Shown here: positions 32,225 to 43,435 of the stretch, piece by piece
How positions within the stretch are numbered: the first letter of the stretch is position 1
Layout: every line of letters starts with the position of its first letter
DNA from: Caenorhabditis elegans
Lineage: Eukaryota; Nematoda; Chromadorea; Rhabditida; Rhabditidae
Assembly (NCBI RefSeq): GCF_000002985.6
Contig: NC_003281.10
Coordinates: forward strand, 11,904,001 to 11,968,000
Direction of reading: 5' to 3'
Length of the DNA: 64,000 nucleotides
Translations under genes and position numbers: made by a program
The notes under the pieces: model-generated
The model's database searches: none
What the model was told of the DNA's origin: nothing
The model's input: only the letters and a program-made list of their open reading frames with translations

Positions 32225-35200
32225 TTAACACGTACGTGTGTGTGTGTGTGTGAGCAAGTAAAAGAGACATAGAGAGGCTCTCTGTGCTCCCCCACTTCCA
32301 AAAGAGGACAGCTTTTCAATGTGCTGCGCCCTAGCCGCCGGCGGCAATGCCTTCTGGAGAACACACGAAGAGGGCAAATGTGTGTTTGTTTAATTTACAC
32401 GTGGCTGGTGTCCCATGCCGATTCGATGATCTACCGAACTTCGCATAATTTCCAATTTTCAATTTCCACGTGGTGTGTCAGAGTGTCCCATTTCGGTGTG
32501 ATCTACGTAGATCTACGAAAAATGCATGGTTAAGAACGTGCTGATGTCAGTGCTGACATTCACATATTTTTGGGCGACGAAAAATTCCCGCATTTTTTGT
32601 AGATCAAATTTCCCTCCCATAAAGATATTAGAAAAATGCCGTGTCAAACTCCGGCCTAAGCGAATCTGAGCCCAGGCTTCATTTCAGAACATCGAAGACT
32701 GTGGCAAAGCATTCACTTAGACGGCGTGGACACGTGTCTCTTTTAAAGGGACAGGGCAGGGGATCAAAAGAGGAAGGGAGGGGAGGGGGACAACGAACAA
32801 AAAAGAGAGACATTCCGGCGGAAAAAGCTCCTTTTTTTGTGAGCCGAGTCGAGCCGAGAGTGTGTTGCTCATTTTGACCCCTGAGGGGATAGTGGGGGAA
32901 GCCTACTACCTACCTGTTCTCGAAGCTCGGCGAGCCGTAATAGATAGCCGGCCATTTCACGCAGCTCACCGGCCTCGAGTGATAATAGTGATATGGAAAG
33001 TGAGCCGGTGGGAGAGTCGTCGGCTCGAGGGCTCGTCGGCAGCTGGAATACGTATGTGAGAAGCTCGAATGAGTGGTGGAGTGAGAGAGCCGGGGACACA
33101 CAACGAGAGATCGAATGTAGGCGGGGCTGGACGAGATGAGGGAGGAGGAGGAGGAGGAGGCGGGGTTTGAGAATGGACCCCCGGTGGGGGGAATCGTTGC
33201 ACCTGGATTTCTGATGGATAATAAGATTTATAAAATTATCGGTACAGAGAGTGTAGATAGATGAAGAGACACAGACACCTCTAGAGGCGGAGCGCGGGAC
33301 ACTAGTGTGGATTTACGGGGGTTTCCCTCTTCAAAAATGCTCCGTAAATCGACACTGTACCGGTAATATATATGTTTCTAGAAACGAAATTGTCGGAGAA
33401 AGCGATTTGTGGCTAGAACCACGAAAACTGGAACCACGCCCATTTTTCCGTGTCCGCGCGCAAGTTGTTCTGCAAATTTTTATTTTCAAACGAGACAATT
33501 TGAAAATAAAAATTTGCAGAAAAAGTTGTGCGCGGCACGAAAAAATGGGCGTGGTTTCAGTTCTCCTTTTCGCACATGGCTACAGGCTGTCCCAATACGG
33601 TTTGATCTACAAAAACAGCGCGGGAATTTTTTTCATAAAAAAATGTGACGTAGCACGTTTTTAACCATACAAATGCAGTTGAGAACTCTGCGCCTCTTCG
33701 TCCCGCATTTTTTGTAGATCTACGTGTTTTCGTCGTTCTCCCTTTTCACCATTTCTCCTTTCGGTGGTGCCTCAGGGTGAATTTGTGAGAACTGATAAGT
33801 AGGACTTCCGTGTAGGTCTCTGCCTGCCTGACCTTAAGGCGACCTCCGCCTGCCTATCCATGCACGCCTTATGCTCTTAATTTGATTTTCATCAAATTGA
33901 TGGAAATTAAAAATTTGTGTAAGGCGGGGCAGGTCTCAGGCAGGCTTCAGGCCCTGAAACCGCGCCCGCCTGCCTACCAAAGTGCCTATATGTTTTTTCA
34001 ACAATTTATAGACCGCCAACACGACAAGAAAGAGAGAGCAAGAGACGCAGAGAGAGAGTCGACCCATTTTACAACCAAGAGCCTCCCAAAGAGAATGAGA
34101 GAATGAGAGAATGAGAGGATGGATAGAAGACAATTTAATGAATCCTTGGGTCCAAAGAGCTCTGTGTGAGCAATAGAGGAGCGCCTCAATGAGATTGCCA
34201 ACAAAAACAAATGAGAAAAAAAATTGGTCGCACACAAATGAAGCCGAAATTGGTTAGAAAAAAAAAGGAATCGTAGAGTTTTCAGAGGAAGATCTCATCG
34301 TTGTGTGTGTGTGTGTGTTCCAGGCTCATATTGACAAAGAAAATGGGATTTTGAAACCAGAATGCAATCGCGCTCCACCGGAAAATTTGGGTCTCGTTAG
34401 GTGTTCTGGCGGCAAAACCGGGAATTAATTCCGGATCGGTCTCCATACCAACTGCCGTTTTTGCAATTTTCTTGAAGAAAAACGTGACAACGATGCTCCG
34501 ATGTTACGTGGTGTTTAGCGTTCAGAAAAACCACTTGGTGTCAGGCTGTCCCATGACGGTTTGATCTACAAAAAAATGCGGGAGTAGAGACGCAGACATC
34601 TCGTCTGATTTCGAATGGTTAAGAGCGTGCTGACGACGTCACAATCTTTCTGGAAAAAAAATCCCGCAATTTTTGTAGATCAAACTTTATTAAGACAGAC
34701 TGACACAACGTGGACTTTCCCATCACGGTTTGATCTACAAAAAATGCGGGAATTTTTTGCCCAAAGAAATGTGACGTCAGCACGTTCTTAACTATGCGAA
34801 ATCAGCTAAATTCCCGCGATTCTCGTAGATCAACGTAGATCAAACCAAAATGGGACACTCTGACACCATGTGTAATTCCGGAAAACGTAGATCAGGAACC
34901 AAATTTCGTTGGAGCGCGATTGCACACACTTTGATTTCAAAAATCTTCATTTTCACATAACATGATGATACCTTCTTATCAATTTCTCGAATCAAATCCT
35001 CGATCGCTGCACGACGTGCCTGGTTTAAAATTTCCTTCTGACGATCGTCAAGTTCCAGGGGCTTAGGTTGTTGGATTACGTGGTGAAACGTGGCACGGAC
35101 TGCCGATTCGATGTCACTTTCTTCATCTTCGTCGTCGACAGAGTCCTCGTTGAGGCTCGGAGCAGCTGCTGGAGGAAGCTTCTGGAGAAAGATCGGAGAG

Positions 35201-38200
35201 AGTTCAGAGAATGTCCACCACGGCAGAGAAAAAGATTCCGAGAAAAGAAGACAAACGACAAAATCGGAAGAAACACACGCTCATGCATTCGGCTCTAGTC
35301 CAAGAAAAATATCGTCAAATTGTTGAAAAATTCGGAAATTTGTTATGGGATGATGCAAGTGAATTTCTCGTCATTTCTCGACAATTTTTTTGCAATGCAA
35401 GTGTGCGGAGAAATGACGAGAAATGACGTGAAATTCGCAATTTCTCCGCATTTCTCGACATCCACACATACCGTAGTTGGTGACGTTGTTGGCGGCAAAT
35501 CGCGGCGAGACCCGCTGTGTCGATTTACGAGGATAGAGCTAATGTTAGTTTTTCGCAATAAACTTGGTTTTTCTGTCGTTCTTGTTCAATTTTCGTGATC
35601 TTTTCGCAGTTTTTACTCTTTTTCATGTATATTTATTGAATTCAATATCGTACTTTTCAATTCTCTGCGCAGTCAAACGTCATTTTTAGTTTTATAGCTA
35701 TTTTCGGTGGCTTAAAGAAAAAAAATTTAATTTTTAATTTTTAATTCTAGTGAATTTAAATTAATCTAGTGAATTTAAATTTAAATTTTTAGGTTTTTTG
35801 AAACGACGATTTATCGTGCCCATAATCCCGATTCGCCCATGAGGATGATGTTCCAACACTTTTGATCACCATGCTCTCGTCGTCGCTTGCCGTCGGAGAC
35901 ACAAATAAACTTTTGCGTGGTGTTACTGGCAACTCATACTCGCTATCAGAACTCATGATAGAAAATTACCTGAAAATTTAAATTTTTTTTCTTTAAGCCA
36001 CCGAAAATAGCTATAAAACTAAAAATGACGTTTGACTGCGCAGAGAATTGAAAAGTACGATATTGAATTCAATAAATATACATGAAAAAGAGTAAAAACT
36101 GCGAAAAGATCACGAAAATTGAACAAGAACGACAGAAATACCAAGTTTATTGCGAAAAACTAACATTAGCTATATCCTCGTAAATCGACACAGTGGGTCT
36201 CGCCGCGATTTGCCGCCAACAACGTCACCAACTACGGTATGTGTGGATGTCGAGAAATGCGGAGAAATTGCGAATTTCACGTCATTTCTCGTCATTTCTC
36301 CGCACACTTGCATTGCAAAAAAATTGTCGAGAAATGACGAGAAATTCACTTGCATCATCCCATTAGTAAACCTGTGAGTTTTTGGTTTTTTTTTTGATTT
36401 GTTAAAATTAAATAAAAAATCACGTTTTACCCAAGAAATGCAATTTTTTCAGTTTTTCTTCTTTTTTTTTCTCAATAAATACACAAAAAATTAAGAAAAA
36501 TCAAGTTTTTTTTTTTAATTTAAAAATGGCAAATTTGAAACATTTTGTTTTTTTTTTGCAAATTAAAATTTTAAAATAAGACTTCGTTTTTAAAATTTAA
36601 AAATTTATTCTATAGAACTTTTTTTTTCGAACATTTTGGCGGGAAATTCAAGCTTTTTAGAAAATTTTTTTGGTGGGGAATTCGAATTTTCTGGAAAATA
36701 TTTTTTGGCGGGAAATTCAAATTTTCTACGGAAAAAATTTTGGCGGAAATTTGAATTTTCTGCGAATATTCAAATTTTTATAGAAAATTCTGGCGGGAAA
36801 TTCAAATTTTCTGGGAAAAAATTTTTGCCGGAAATTTGAATTTTCTGCGAATATTCAAATTTTGAAAAAAAATTTTTGGCGGGAAATTCAATTTTTCAAC
36901 AAAAAAATTTTGCCGGGAAATTCAAAATTTCTGCGAAAATTTTTTGGGCGGGAAATTCAAATTTTCTCCAAAAAATTCTGGCGGGAAATTTAAATTTTCA
37001 GCGAATTTTTTTTGGCGCGAAATTCAAATTTTCTGGAAAATAATTTTTTCCGCGAAATTCAATTTTTCTAAGATTTTTCTGCTATAACTCGCAATCCAAT
37101 CCAGAAATCCAAAAACCATGCCACGTCATCAAAAAGCACCTGCAAACTTCTCATTCCAACTCACCAGCTTCTCATCTTCTTCCAATGCAACATTATCCAA
37201 TCGTTCCAAAAGTGTCAAATCATCCTCATTCAAATCTGCACCGCCCGTCTCCTTAATATGCTCCAGCCGTTCCCGCATTGCCGTCAAATTGCTGAAATTT
37301 AAAATTTTTAAAAACTGAGAAAAAAATTTTTTTTTCGAAAAAATTTGAATTTTAAAAATTTCAAAATTAAAACCTTAAATTAGCTCTGGCGTTCTCTAAA
37401 ATATCATCCAATGATTTTTCGGTAACTTCTCCGTCTTCCTCCTCATCAATATCCTCTGAAGCAGCTACTGGAGCTGAAACTACAGTAGTTTCAGCTGCTG
37501 CTGGGGCTTCAGCTTCATCTTCTTGGGATGGTCGTGGAGTTTCGGGAGTTAGGGCGATTCCTTCTGGAAATTAATTAATAAAGTACATATATCCCAGAGT
37601 TTTTGAAAATTGGAAAAACAATTTTTTTAATTTTTTTTAATTTTCTTTTTTTTTTCTGAAAAAAAAACGTTGAATTTTTCGTTAAAAAAGGGAATTTCAT
37701 TAAATTTTTTCAACTTGAAATTTTTTTTTCGATTTTTGAAACGAATTTTGAAAAAGATTAAAAAATCCAAAAAAGCGGGAAAAAAGAGAGATTTTTCAGG
37801 ATTTTTTTTTTGATAATTTGATAATAATTTAGCAGAAAATTTAAAAAAAAAGATAAAAAACGAGAAATTTGACTTTTTTTTTGGAGAATTTTTCACTTTG
37901 CAAAAATTTCTCCAAAAATATGGAATTTTTATTTTTTTTTGCCAAAAAAACGAAAATTTTTTTGAGTTTTTTCAATTTTACATGAGAAAATCGCAATTTT
38001 TTCAATTTTTTGATTTTTTTTTCGGAAATTTATTTTATTTTTGGAATTTTGGATTTTTTTAAACCAAAAAATCGAAATTTTTCCAATTTTTTTTTCCAAA
38101 AAATCGAAAGTTTTCCAATTTTTTTTTTCCAATTTTGGATTTTTTTTTCCAGAAAATCGATTTTTTCCAATTTTTTCGATTTATTTTGTCAAAAAACCGA

Positions 38201-41200
38201 AAATTTTCCAAATTCTTTTTTCAAAAGTCGAAATTTTTCCAATTTTTTTTTTCAGAAAATCGAATTTTTTCACTTTTTTGACTCTTTTTAAATCGAAATT
38301 TTTTCAATTTTTTAAATTTTCTTCGACAAAAAATCAAAAAACCGAAAAGAAGTTTTTTTTTTTCGAATTTTTGGTTTTTTTTAATCAAAATTTTTCCGAT
38401 TTTTCATGAGAAAACCGAAATTTATTTTTTTAATAGAAAATCGAAATTTTTTCTTCAATTATTCGATTTTTTCATAAAAATTCAAATGTTTTTCCCCTAA
38501 TGTTTCGTTCTTTTCCCGATAAATCCGAAAATTTTTGCACGACTCTATAATATTACAATACCTCCATCATTCTGTACCGCCACCGCCGAATTACTGATCG
38601 CCGCATCGAGTTTCTCCTTCTCGTGTTCCTGTTTCTCCAACATTTTGCGAATCTCTTGAAGTCTCTTTCGTCGAGCGTTCATAGACGCGAGCTTCTCGCG
38701 AATCAATGTATTAACTTGCTCTTTTCTGAAAAATACATATGTAAAGGTCAGTTGGTGCTCCGGCTCCGGCTGGAGAGCTTTAGGAACCCTTTCCCCTGTC
38801 ACTAAAAATAAAAGAGCCCGACAGAGAGTTCTCAGAAAAAGTGTAAAAATTTCGAAAAAGTGTCAGGTGTACTACTACTACATCCCGTTGTTCAGAGAGT
38901 CAATGTGTACGAGAGATGCGAGGGATGAAGAGACGCAGACACACAGAATCGCAGTGTAAACCGGTCCTCCTAGAGCTCGCGGAGCAGCAGCAATGCCCGG
39001 GAGATTGTAAAATCTTAGGGATAGTAGCTATGGGGAATATTGAAATTAATACACTGATTGATGATGATTAAATATGATCATTGAACACTTAAAGAGGGAA
39101 TCTAAATTGGTAGTCAGGCGCGGTTTCAGCGCCTGACGCCTGCCTTTTGCTATTTTTTTTGCATTTTTTTGCATTTCGTGAAATTTTTTTTTCAAATTCC
39201 AAAATTTCTCATTTCTATCAGTTTTAATGAACATCAAATTAAGAGCAAGCACTTTTTATTCAAAAAATCGAATTTTTTAAAATTTTTACCATTTTATTTT
39301 TGTGAAAAAATCGAAATTTTTTAGGCGCGGATTGAGGCGAGAGGCAGGCGTAGGTAGCATCAAGGTCAGGCAGGCAGCCAGGCAGGCAGGCGTTTAAACG
39401 CGCCTATACAGGCGCCAGGCGAAAGCACTAAGAGGGGATTTTAGAAAATTTTAAATTTTGCCAATTTTTTCGAAAAAATTCCAAAATTTTTGTAAAAAAA
39501 AAGGTTTTTTTTTAAATGAAAATTGGTCAAAATATAGGCTATTTTCGGTTTTTTTTTAAAGTTTGGAACTAAAAAAAACTAAAGATTTTTGTAATTTTGT
39601 CAACATTTTGGTATTTATTAGATTTTAAGTACAGTTTCAAAAAATGAATTATTTAGATTAAAAATAATTTCTGGATTTTTTTCAAAATTTTTGGTTTTTT
39701 TTGGATTTTTTCAGAATTTTATGAAATTTTTTGGGGATTAAAAACAATTTCTGGATTTTTTTTTTCAAAAATTTTGATTTTTTTTGGAGTTCTTTCAGAA
39801 TTTTTGGTATTTTTTTGGAATTTACTTTCAAAATTTAGGGGTTTTTTCGAAATTTTTGGATTAAAAAAATACAATTTTAGAATAACAGGATTTTTTTCAG
39901 AATTTTTTGAACTAAAAAACAACGATTTTCAAAAGTTTAAAACAAAATTTTTAGGATTTTTTTTTTCAAAAATTTTTGGATTAAAAATACAATTTCTGGA
40001 TTTTTTTTTAAAGGATTTTTTCAGAACTTTTAGGAATTTTTTTAAAATGAAATTAAGGAATTTTTCTTTGATTTTTTTTGGATTAAAAAACAATTTTTGG
40101 AACTTTTTTTTTTAATTTTTGGTTTTTTTTTCAATTTTTTGGACCAAAAAACAACGATTATCAAATTTTTCAAACAAAATTTTTAAAATTTTTTGTCAAA
40201 AATTTTTGGATTAAAATTGCAATTTTGGAGTTTTTTGTGGATTTCTTTCATAATTTTTTGAATTTAAAAATTAATTTTTGGAACTTTTGGAATTTTTTTT
40301 GATTAAAAAAGAGTTTTGGATTTTTTTCAAAATTTTTGGGATTTTTTATGGATTTTTTATGAAATTTTTTGGATTAAAACGTTCTGGATTTTTTTCAAAA
40401 ATTTTGGTTTTGTTCGGGATTTTTTACGAATTTTTAGGAATTTTTAAAAGGAAATTAAGGAATTTTTCTTTTCTTTTTTTTGGTTAAAAAAAACAATTTT
40501 CGGAATTTTTCTCAAAATTTTTGGGGGTTTTTTAAAAACAAAATTTTCAGAATTTTTGGTTTTTTTTTGGATTTTTTAAAGAATTTTTTTGGAATTTTTT
40601 GGAATTGTTTTTGGATTTTTTTTGGATAAAAAACCCATTTTTGGAACTTTTTCAAAATGTTTGGGATTTTTAAAATATATTTTTTGGGATTTTTTTGGAA
40701 GAATGTACAACGATTTTTGTAATTTTCTTCCAAAATGAATGGTTTTTTTTTGGAATGTTTTCAAAAATTTTTGCACTAAAAACAACGATTTTTCTATTTT
40801 TCCTAGCTTTTTTCATTTTTAAGGTCTAAAATCAAAATTAATGCTAACTTCTCCATTTCTTTCTTAATATTCTCTCGAATTTCCTCTCTTCTCTTCTCCT
40901 TTTCCTCATCATTCAAATCAGGCTTCTCCTGAGTCTCCACAATCACTGGAACACGTTGATTATCATCTAAAAGAGCTTCTTCTGCTGCCGGATCGATTTC
41001 TCGATTCTCATCAGTTCCCAGTTGAAGTCCTAGTTGAAGACACTGCTTCTGGAGCTCTTTGAGCTCTTTTTCTTGCTTTGTAGTCGTTTTTTTGAGGGCC
41101 GCCACTGGAAAAATATATAATTTTTTATTGAAAATTGGAAATTTTTTCCTAAAAAAGAAAAAAAACGCAATTTTGAGAAAAAAATTTTTTTTTCGAAAAT

Positions 41201-43009
41201 TCGGAATTTGTTTTAGAATTTTGTATGAGCCCATGTTCCTTTAAAACTCGTGTAGATTTACGCAGGCCGCGTGTACTCCACGTGGACAACTTTGAATTTT
41301 TTTTTTCAACATTTTGAGCAATTTTTCGAAAAATATAGTTTTTGGAAATTTTGAAAAATCAAAAAAAAGTTTTTAAAAAAATTTTAAGATTTTAAAAACT
41401 GTGTTATTTTCCGGAAAATCGAATTTTTCGGAATTTTTTTTTTGAAAAATCTGAAAATTTTTAACTTCTGAAAATCCTGTATAAATCACTGTCTCCTTAA
41501 AATTCGTGTAGATTTACGGAGGCCGCGTGTACTCCACGTGGACAAGTTTGAACTATTTTTTTTCAACATTTTGAGCAATTTTTCGAAAAATACAATTTTT
41601 TTGTTTGAAAAAAATTTGAAAAATCGAGAAAATATTTTTTTCAAAATTTTAAGATTTTAAAAATTGTGTTTTTATTTTGTTTTTAGCTAAAAAGTAAAAA
41701 AAATAGCCAAAATTTTAAATTTTTTCCGAAAAAATTTCTTTTATTGAAAAATCTGAAAACTTTCAACTTTTTAAAATCCTGTATAAATCACTGTCTCTTT
41801 AAAACTCGTGTAGATTTACGCAGGCTGCGTGTACTCCACGTGGACAAGTTTGACGTTTTTTTTTTTTCAGTTTTCTGCTAAAATGCTTGATTTTTCACCA
41901 TTTTTCGCAGTTTTTTTTTTGCAAAAAAAATTCGTTTTTCGTAACCAATTTGGTGAAAATTATTACTTTTATTAATTCTCTCCATAACCTCGGCTCGAAC
42001 TTTCGTCGCTACGTCATCCAAATCCTTTGCCTTTTTGGCGCGAACCTCCATCATAGCGCTCTTCTGAATTGGAATAATATTGATTTTTTGCTCAAAATTC
42101 TTTTTTTTTTTTTGCTCAAATTTCCACCAAAACAAACCTTCCTCTTCGTCAACTGAAGCCTCTCGACGAGCTTCTCGTTCAGCTCAGACGCCGCCACCGC
42201 GGCCTCGGAGACTTGTTTTAGCTCGAGCAGCGCTTCCTGAAGCTCAGCGATAACCTCACTGTTCGCCTGCTCTTCTGGAGTCTTTTCCGCATTTTCGTCT
42301 TCTTCCGTGGCGTCTTCCTCCTGTTTCTCCTTCTGTTCTTTCAGTTTTTGAGCGTCGTCCTCGATTTTTTTCTCGAAATCTTTGGCGATATCGAGGGTGG
42401 CTTGTTCGTGAATTCCCTGGAAAAATTTTTTTCATCAAAAACCCCGGAAAACTGGAAAAAAATTCACTTTTATTCATCAATTGTTTAAAAAATAATAAAA
42501 TAAAGTTTGTCTGAGAGGACTACACTGCGCGGGGGACTAGAAACCCACCTAGTCCCCCACGCCGTGTACTCCTCCTGGACAATCGAACAAAATTATTTTT
42601 AATGGAAAATTGTGATTTTTCTCGATTTTTTAAACGAAAATTTGTCGAAAAAAGCAAACTCACGACAATAGTCTTCAAAATATCCATATACTGAGCTTCT
42701 TGTGCCGAAATCGAGTCAAACGCGGCCAAAAGTAGCTTCATATCTTCTTTTACAGACTGGAAAATTCAAATTTTCAGTTTAAAAATAAAATATTTCGCAC
42801 CTCATTCTCCTGTGGCTTTCCGACTCCTAATTCGCGGAGAGCTTGCGCGATTTCAGCCTTTTTGCCACGAATATCCTCGATGGATTGCATGATTTTCTTG
42901 CGTCGGGATATCTGGAATTGAGGAAAAAAAAAGTATAATTTCAGCAAATTTCAGCTGTTTAGAATACCAAATTATCATCCATTACTTGTGGAAGTTCGAC
43001 GGAGCTCAT
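32225..43009 (-). CDS. Long acidic coiled-coil protein, possibly PCM1-related
   Basis: Eleven phased exons: 43009-42968, 42911-42801, 42756-42664, 42416-42138, 42063-41967, 41104-40849, 38725-38562, 37563-37374, 37291-37165, 35181-34972 and 33042-32914, giving 566 residues. A twelfth, 32353-32225, has a good acceptor (TTCTCCAG) and an in-frame stop, for a tentative total of 608. Most of the protein is predicted coiled coil (ISRRKKIMQSIEDIRGKKAE; LASMNARRKRLQEIRKMLEK) with Glu-rich linkers and an acidic stretch (NEDSVDDEDEESDIESAV). No catalytic motif is seen. Resemblance to pericentriolar material 1 is an impression only. TTTTTCCAG stands 8 bases before the ATG. Intron 9 contains a 1-kb palindrome with a possible alternative first exon. 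The 3' end is the least certain part. Confidence 0.72.
32475..32640. mobile_element. GTCCCATTTCGG...GATCTAC foldback element
   Basis: CAGAGTGTCCCATTTCGGTG and GATCTACGTAGATCTACG at the left face CGCATTTTTTGTAGATCAAA and the GTGTCAAACTCCGG end. Immediately downstream of exon 12 as modelled. Confidence 0.7.
33425..33730. mobile_element. Two adjacent foldbacks in coiled-coil gene intron 10
   Basis: 33425-33563: CCACGCCCATTTTTCCGTG and GCAAATTTTTATTTTCAAA face TTTGAAAATAAAAATTTGC and CACGAAAAAATGGGCGTGG. 33585-33725: a GGCTGTCCCAATACGGTTTG...TTTTTTGTAGATCTACG element. Further on, 33800-33975 has CTGCCTGCCTGACC / GGTCTCAGGCAGGC inverted blocks related to 39100-39425. Confidence 0.75.
34535..34890. 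mobile_element. Tandem pair of GTCCCA...GATCTAC elements
   Basis: Two copies back to back: GGCTGTCCCATGACGGTTTG to ATCAAACTTTATTAAGAC, then CTTTCCCATCACGGTTTGAT to ATCAAACCAAAATGGGACAC. Each carries ACAAAAAATGCGGGA, TGTGACGTCAGCACG and a terminal GTAGATCAA. Confidence 0.75.
35345..36365. mobile_element. 1-kb near-perfect palindrome with a 250-bp unique loop
   Basis: Arms of about 385 bp (35345-35735 and 35980-36365) are reverse complements with very few differences: GGGATGATGCAAGTGAATTT opens the left arm and AAATTCACTTGCATCATCCC closes the right. They share CGGAGAAATGACGAGAAATG, GGCGGCAAATCGCGGCGAGA and GCGCAGTCAAACGTCATTTT. The loop holds a minus-strand 55-codon open frame. It lies in intron 9 of the coiled-coil gene. 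Confidence 0.92.
35789..35956 (-). CDS. Short acidic open frame in the palindrome loop; possible alternative first exon
   Basis: Fifty-five codons starting MSSDSEYELPVTPRK and ending SSFQKT, then TAA. An AAATTTTCAG acceptor lies 14 bases before the ATG, as expected for trans-splicing. A donor-like ATG|GTGATC after codon 29 (35870) is in phase 0, so 35956-35870 could splice to the 35181 exon, giving TASDDESM joined to KLPPAAAP. The composition (Ser/Asp/Glu) resembles the host protein. Whether it is an isoform start, an independent small gene or element cargo is open. Confidence 0.4.
   Translation of the reverse strand: MSSDSEYELPVTPRKSLFVSPTASDDESMVIKSVGTSSSWANRDYGHDKSSFQKT
36630..37080. repeat. 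TTTTGGCGGGAAATTCAAATTTTC satellite-like repeat, coiled-coil gene intron 9
   Basis: About twelve imperfect units of 30-38 bp built on GGCGGGAAATTCAA and TTTTCTG. Three further units lie at 45755-45870. It is unrelated in sequence to the GCCGG satellite but has the same AATT/TTTTC style. Confidence 0.85.
37575..38540. other. Coiled-coil gene intron 7: phased T and A runs
   Basis: Repeated TTTTTCCAATTTTTT and AAAATCGAAATTTTTCC steps with runs recurring about every 10 or 20 bp. PATC-like; no gene seen. Confidence 0.6.
39440..40800. other. Coiled-coil gene intron 6: phased T runs with GGATTTTTT
   Basis: Dozens of TTTTTGGATTTTTTTC / AAAATTTTTGGATTAAAA units. The 39100-39425 part also has CAGGCAGGCAGCCAGGCAGG and GGCGCGGATTGAGG, related to 33800-33990 and 53590-54530. 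No gene seen. Confidence 0.6.
41232..41870. repeat. Three-copy direct repeat in coiled-coil gene intron 5
   Basis: CTCGTGTAGATTTACGCAGG followed by CGCGTGTACTCCACGTGGAC occurs near 41247, 41508 and 41807, each followed by AAT-rich DNA with CAACATTTTGAGCAATTTTT. A related CACGCCGTGTACTCCTCCTG lies at 42559 in intron 3. Confidence 0.8.
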
Positions 43010-43311
43010 GATTGGATCTGGAAAAATTAAAAGTTAAAAATTAAAAATGAAAAATTGAAATTTGAAATTTTGCAGTTTAAAAAAATCCAAATATAGTCTG
43101 AAATTCAGAAAAACCAGAATAGAAGAACGAAAAAATCGGAAAAAAAAACTAGATTTTTCAATTTTGGCTAAATTCCCTCCAAAATGAGAACTGCGACCAA
43201 TCAGCGATTCGCTCCGCCCATTTTTAAACCAATCAGATGAAGTAGGCGGAGTTTGAAGTTCTTATTTTGAAGTGATTTTAGCCAAAATTGGAAAAAATCG
43301 CGTGGGCTTAA

Positions 43312-43435
43312 ACTTAGTTTCAGGCTTAGGCTTAGGCATACACTTAGACTTAGGCTTAAGCTTAGGCGTAGACTTAGATTTAGGCTTAGGCTTAGGCCTA
43401 GGCTAAGGATTAAGTTAAAGCTTAGGCGGGGGAAA
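43312..43435. repeat. Degenerate telomere-like (TTAGGC)n tract
   Basis: GGCTTAGGCTTAGGC, CTTAGACTTAGGCTTAAG, GCGTAGACTTAGATTTAGG and CTTAGGCTTAGGCCTAGGC: about eighteen 6-bp steps matching or one change from the nematode telomere unit TTAGGC. It lies about 0.3 kb upstream of the coiled-coil gene start codon. Confidence 0.85.
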
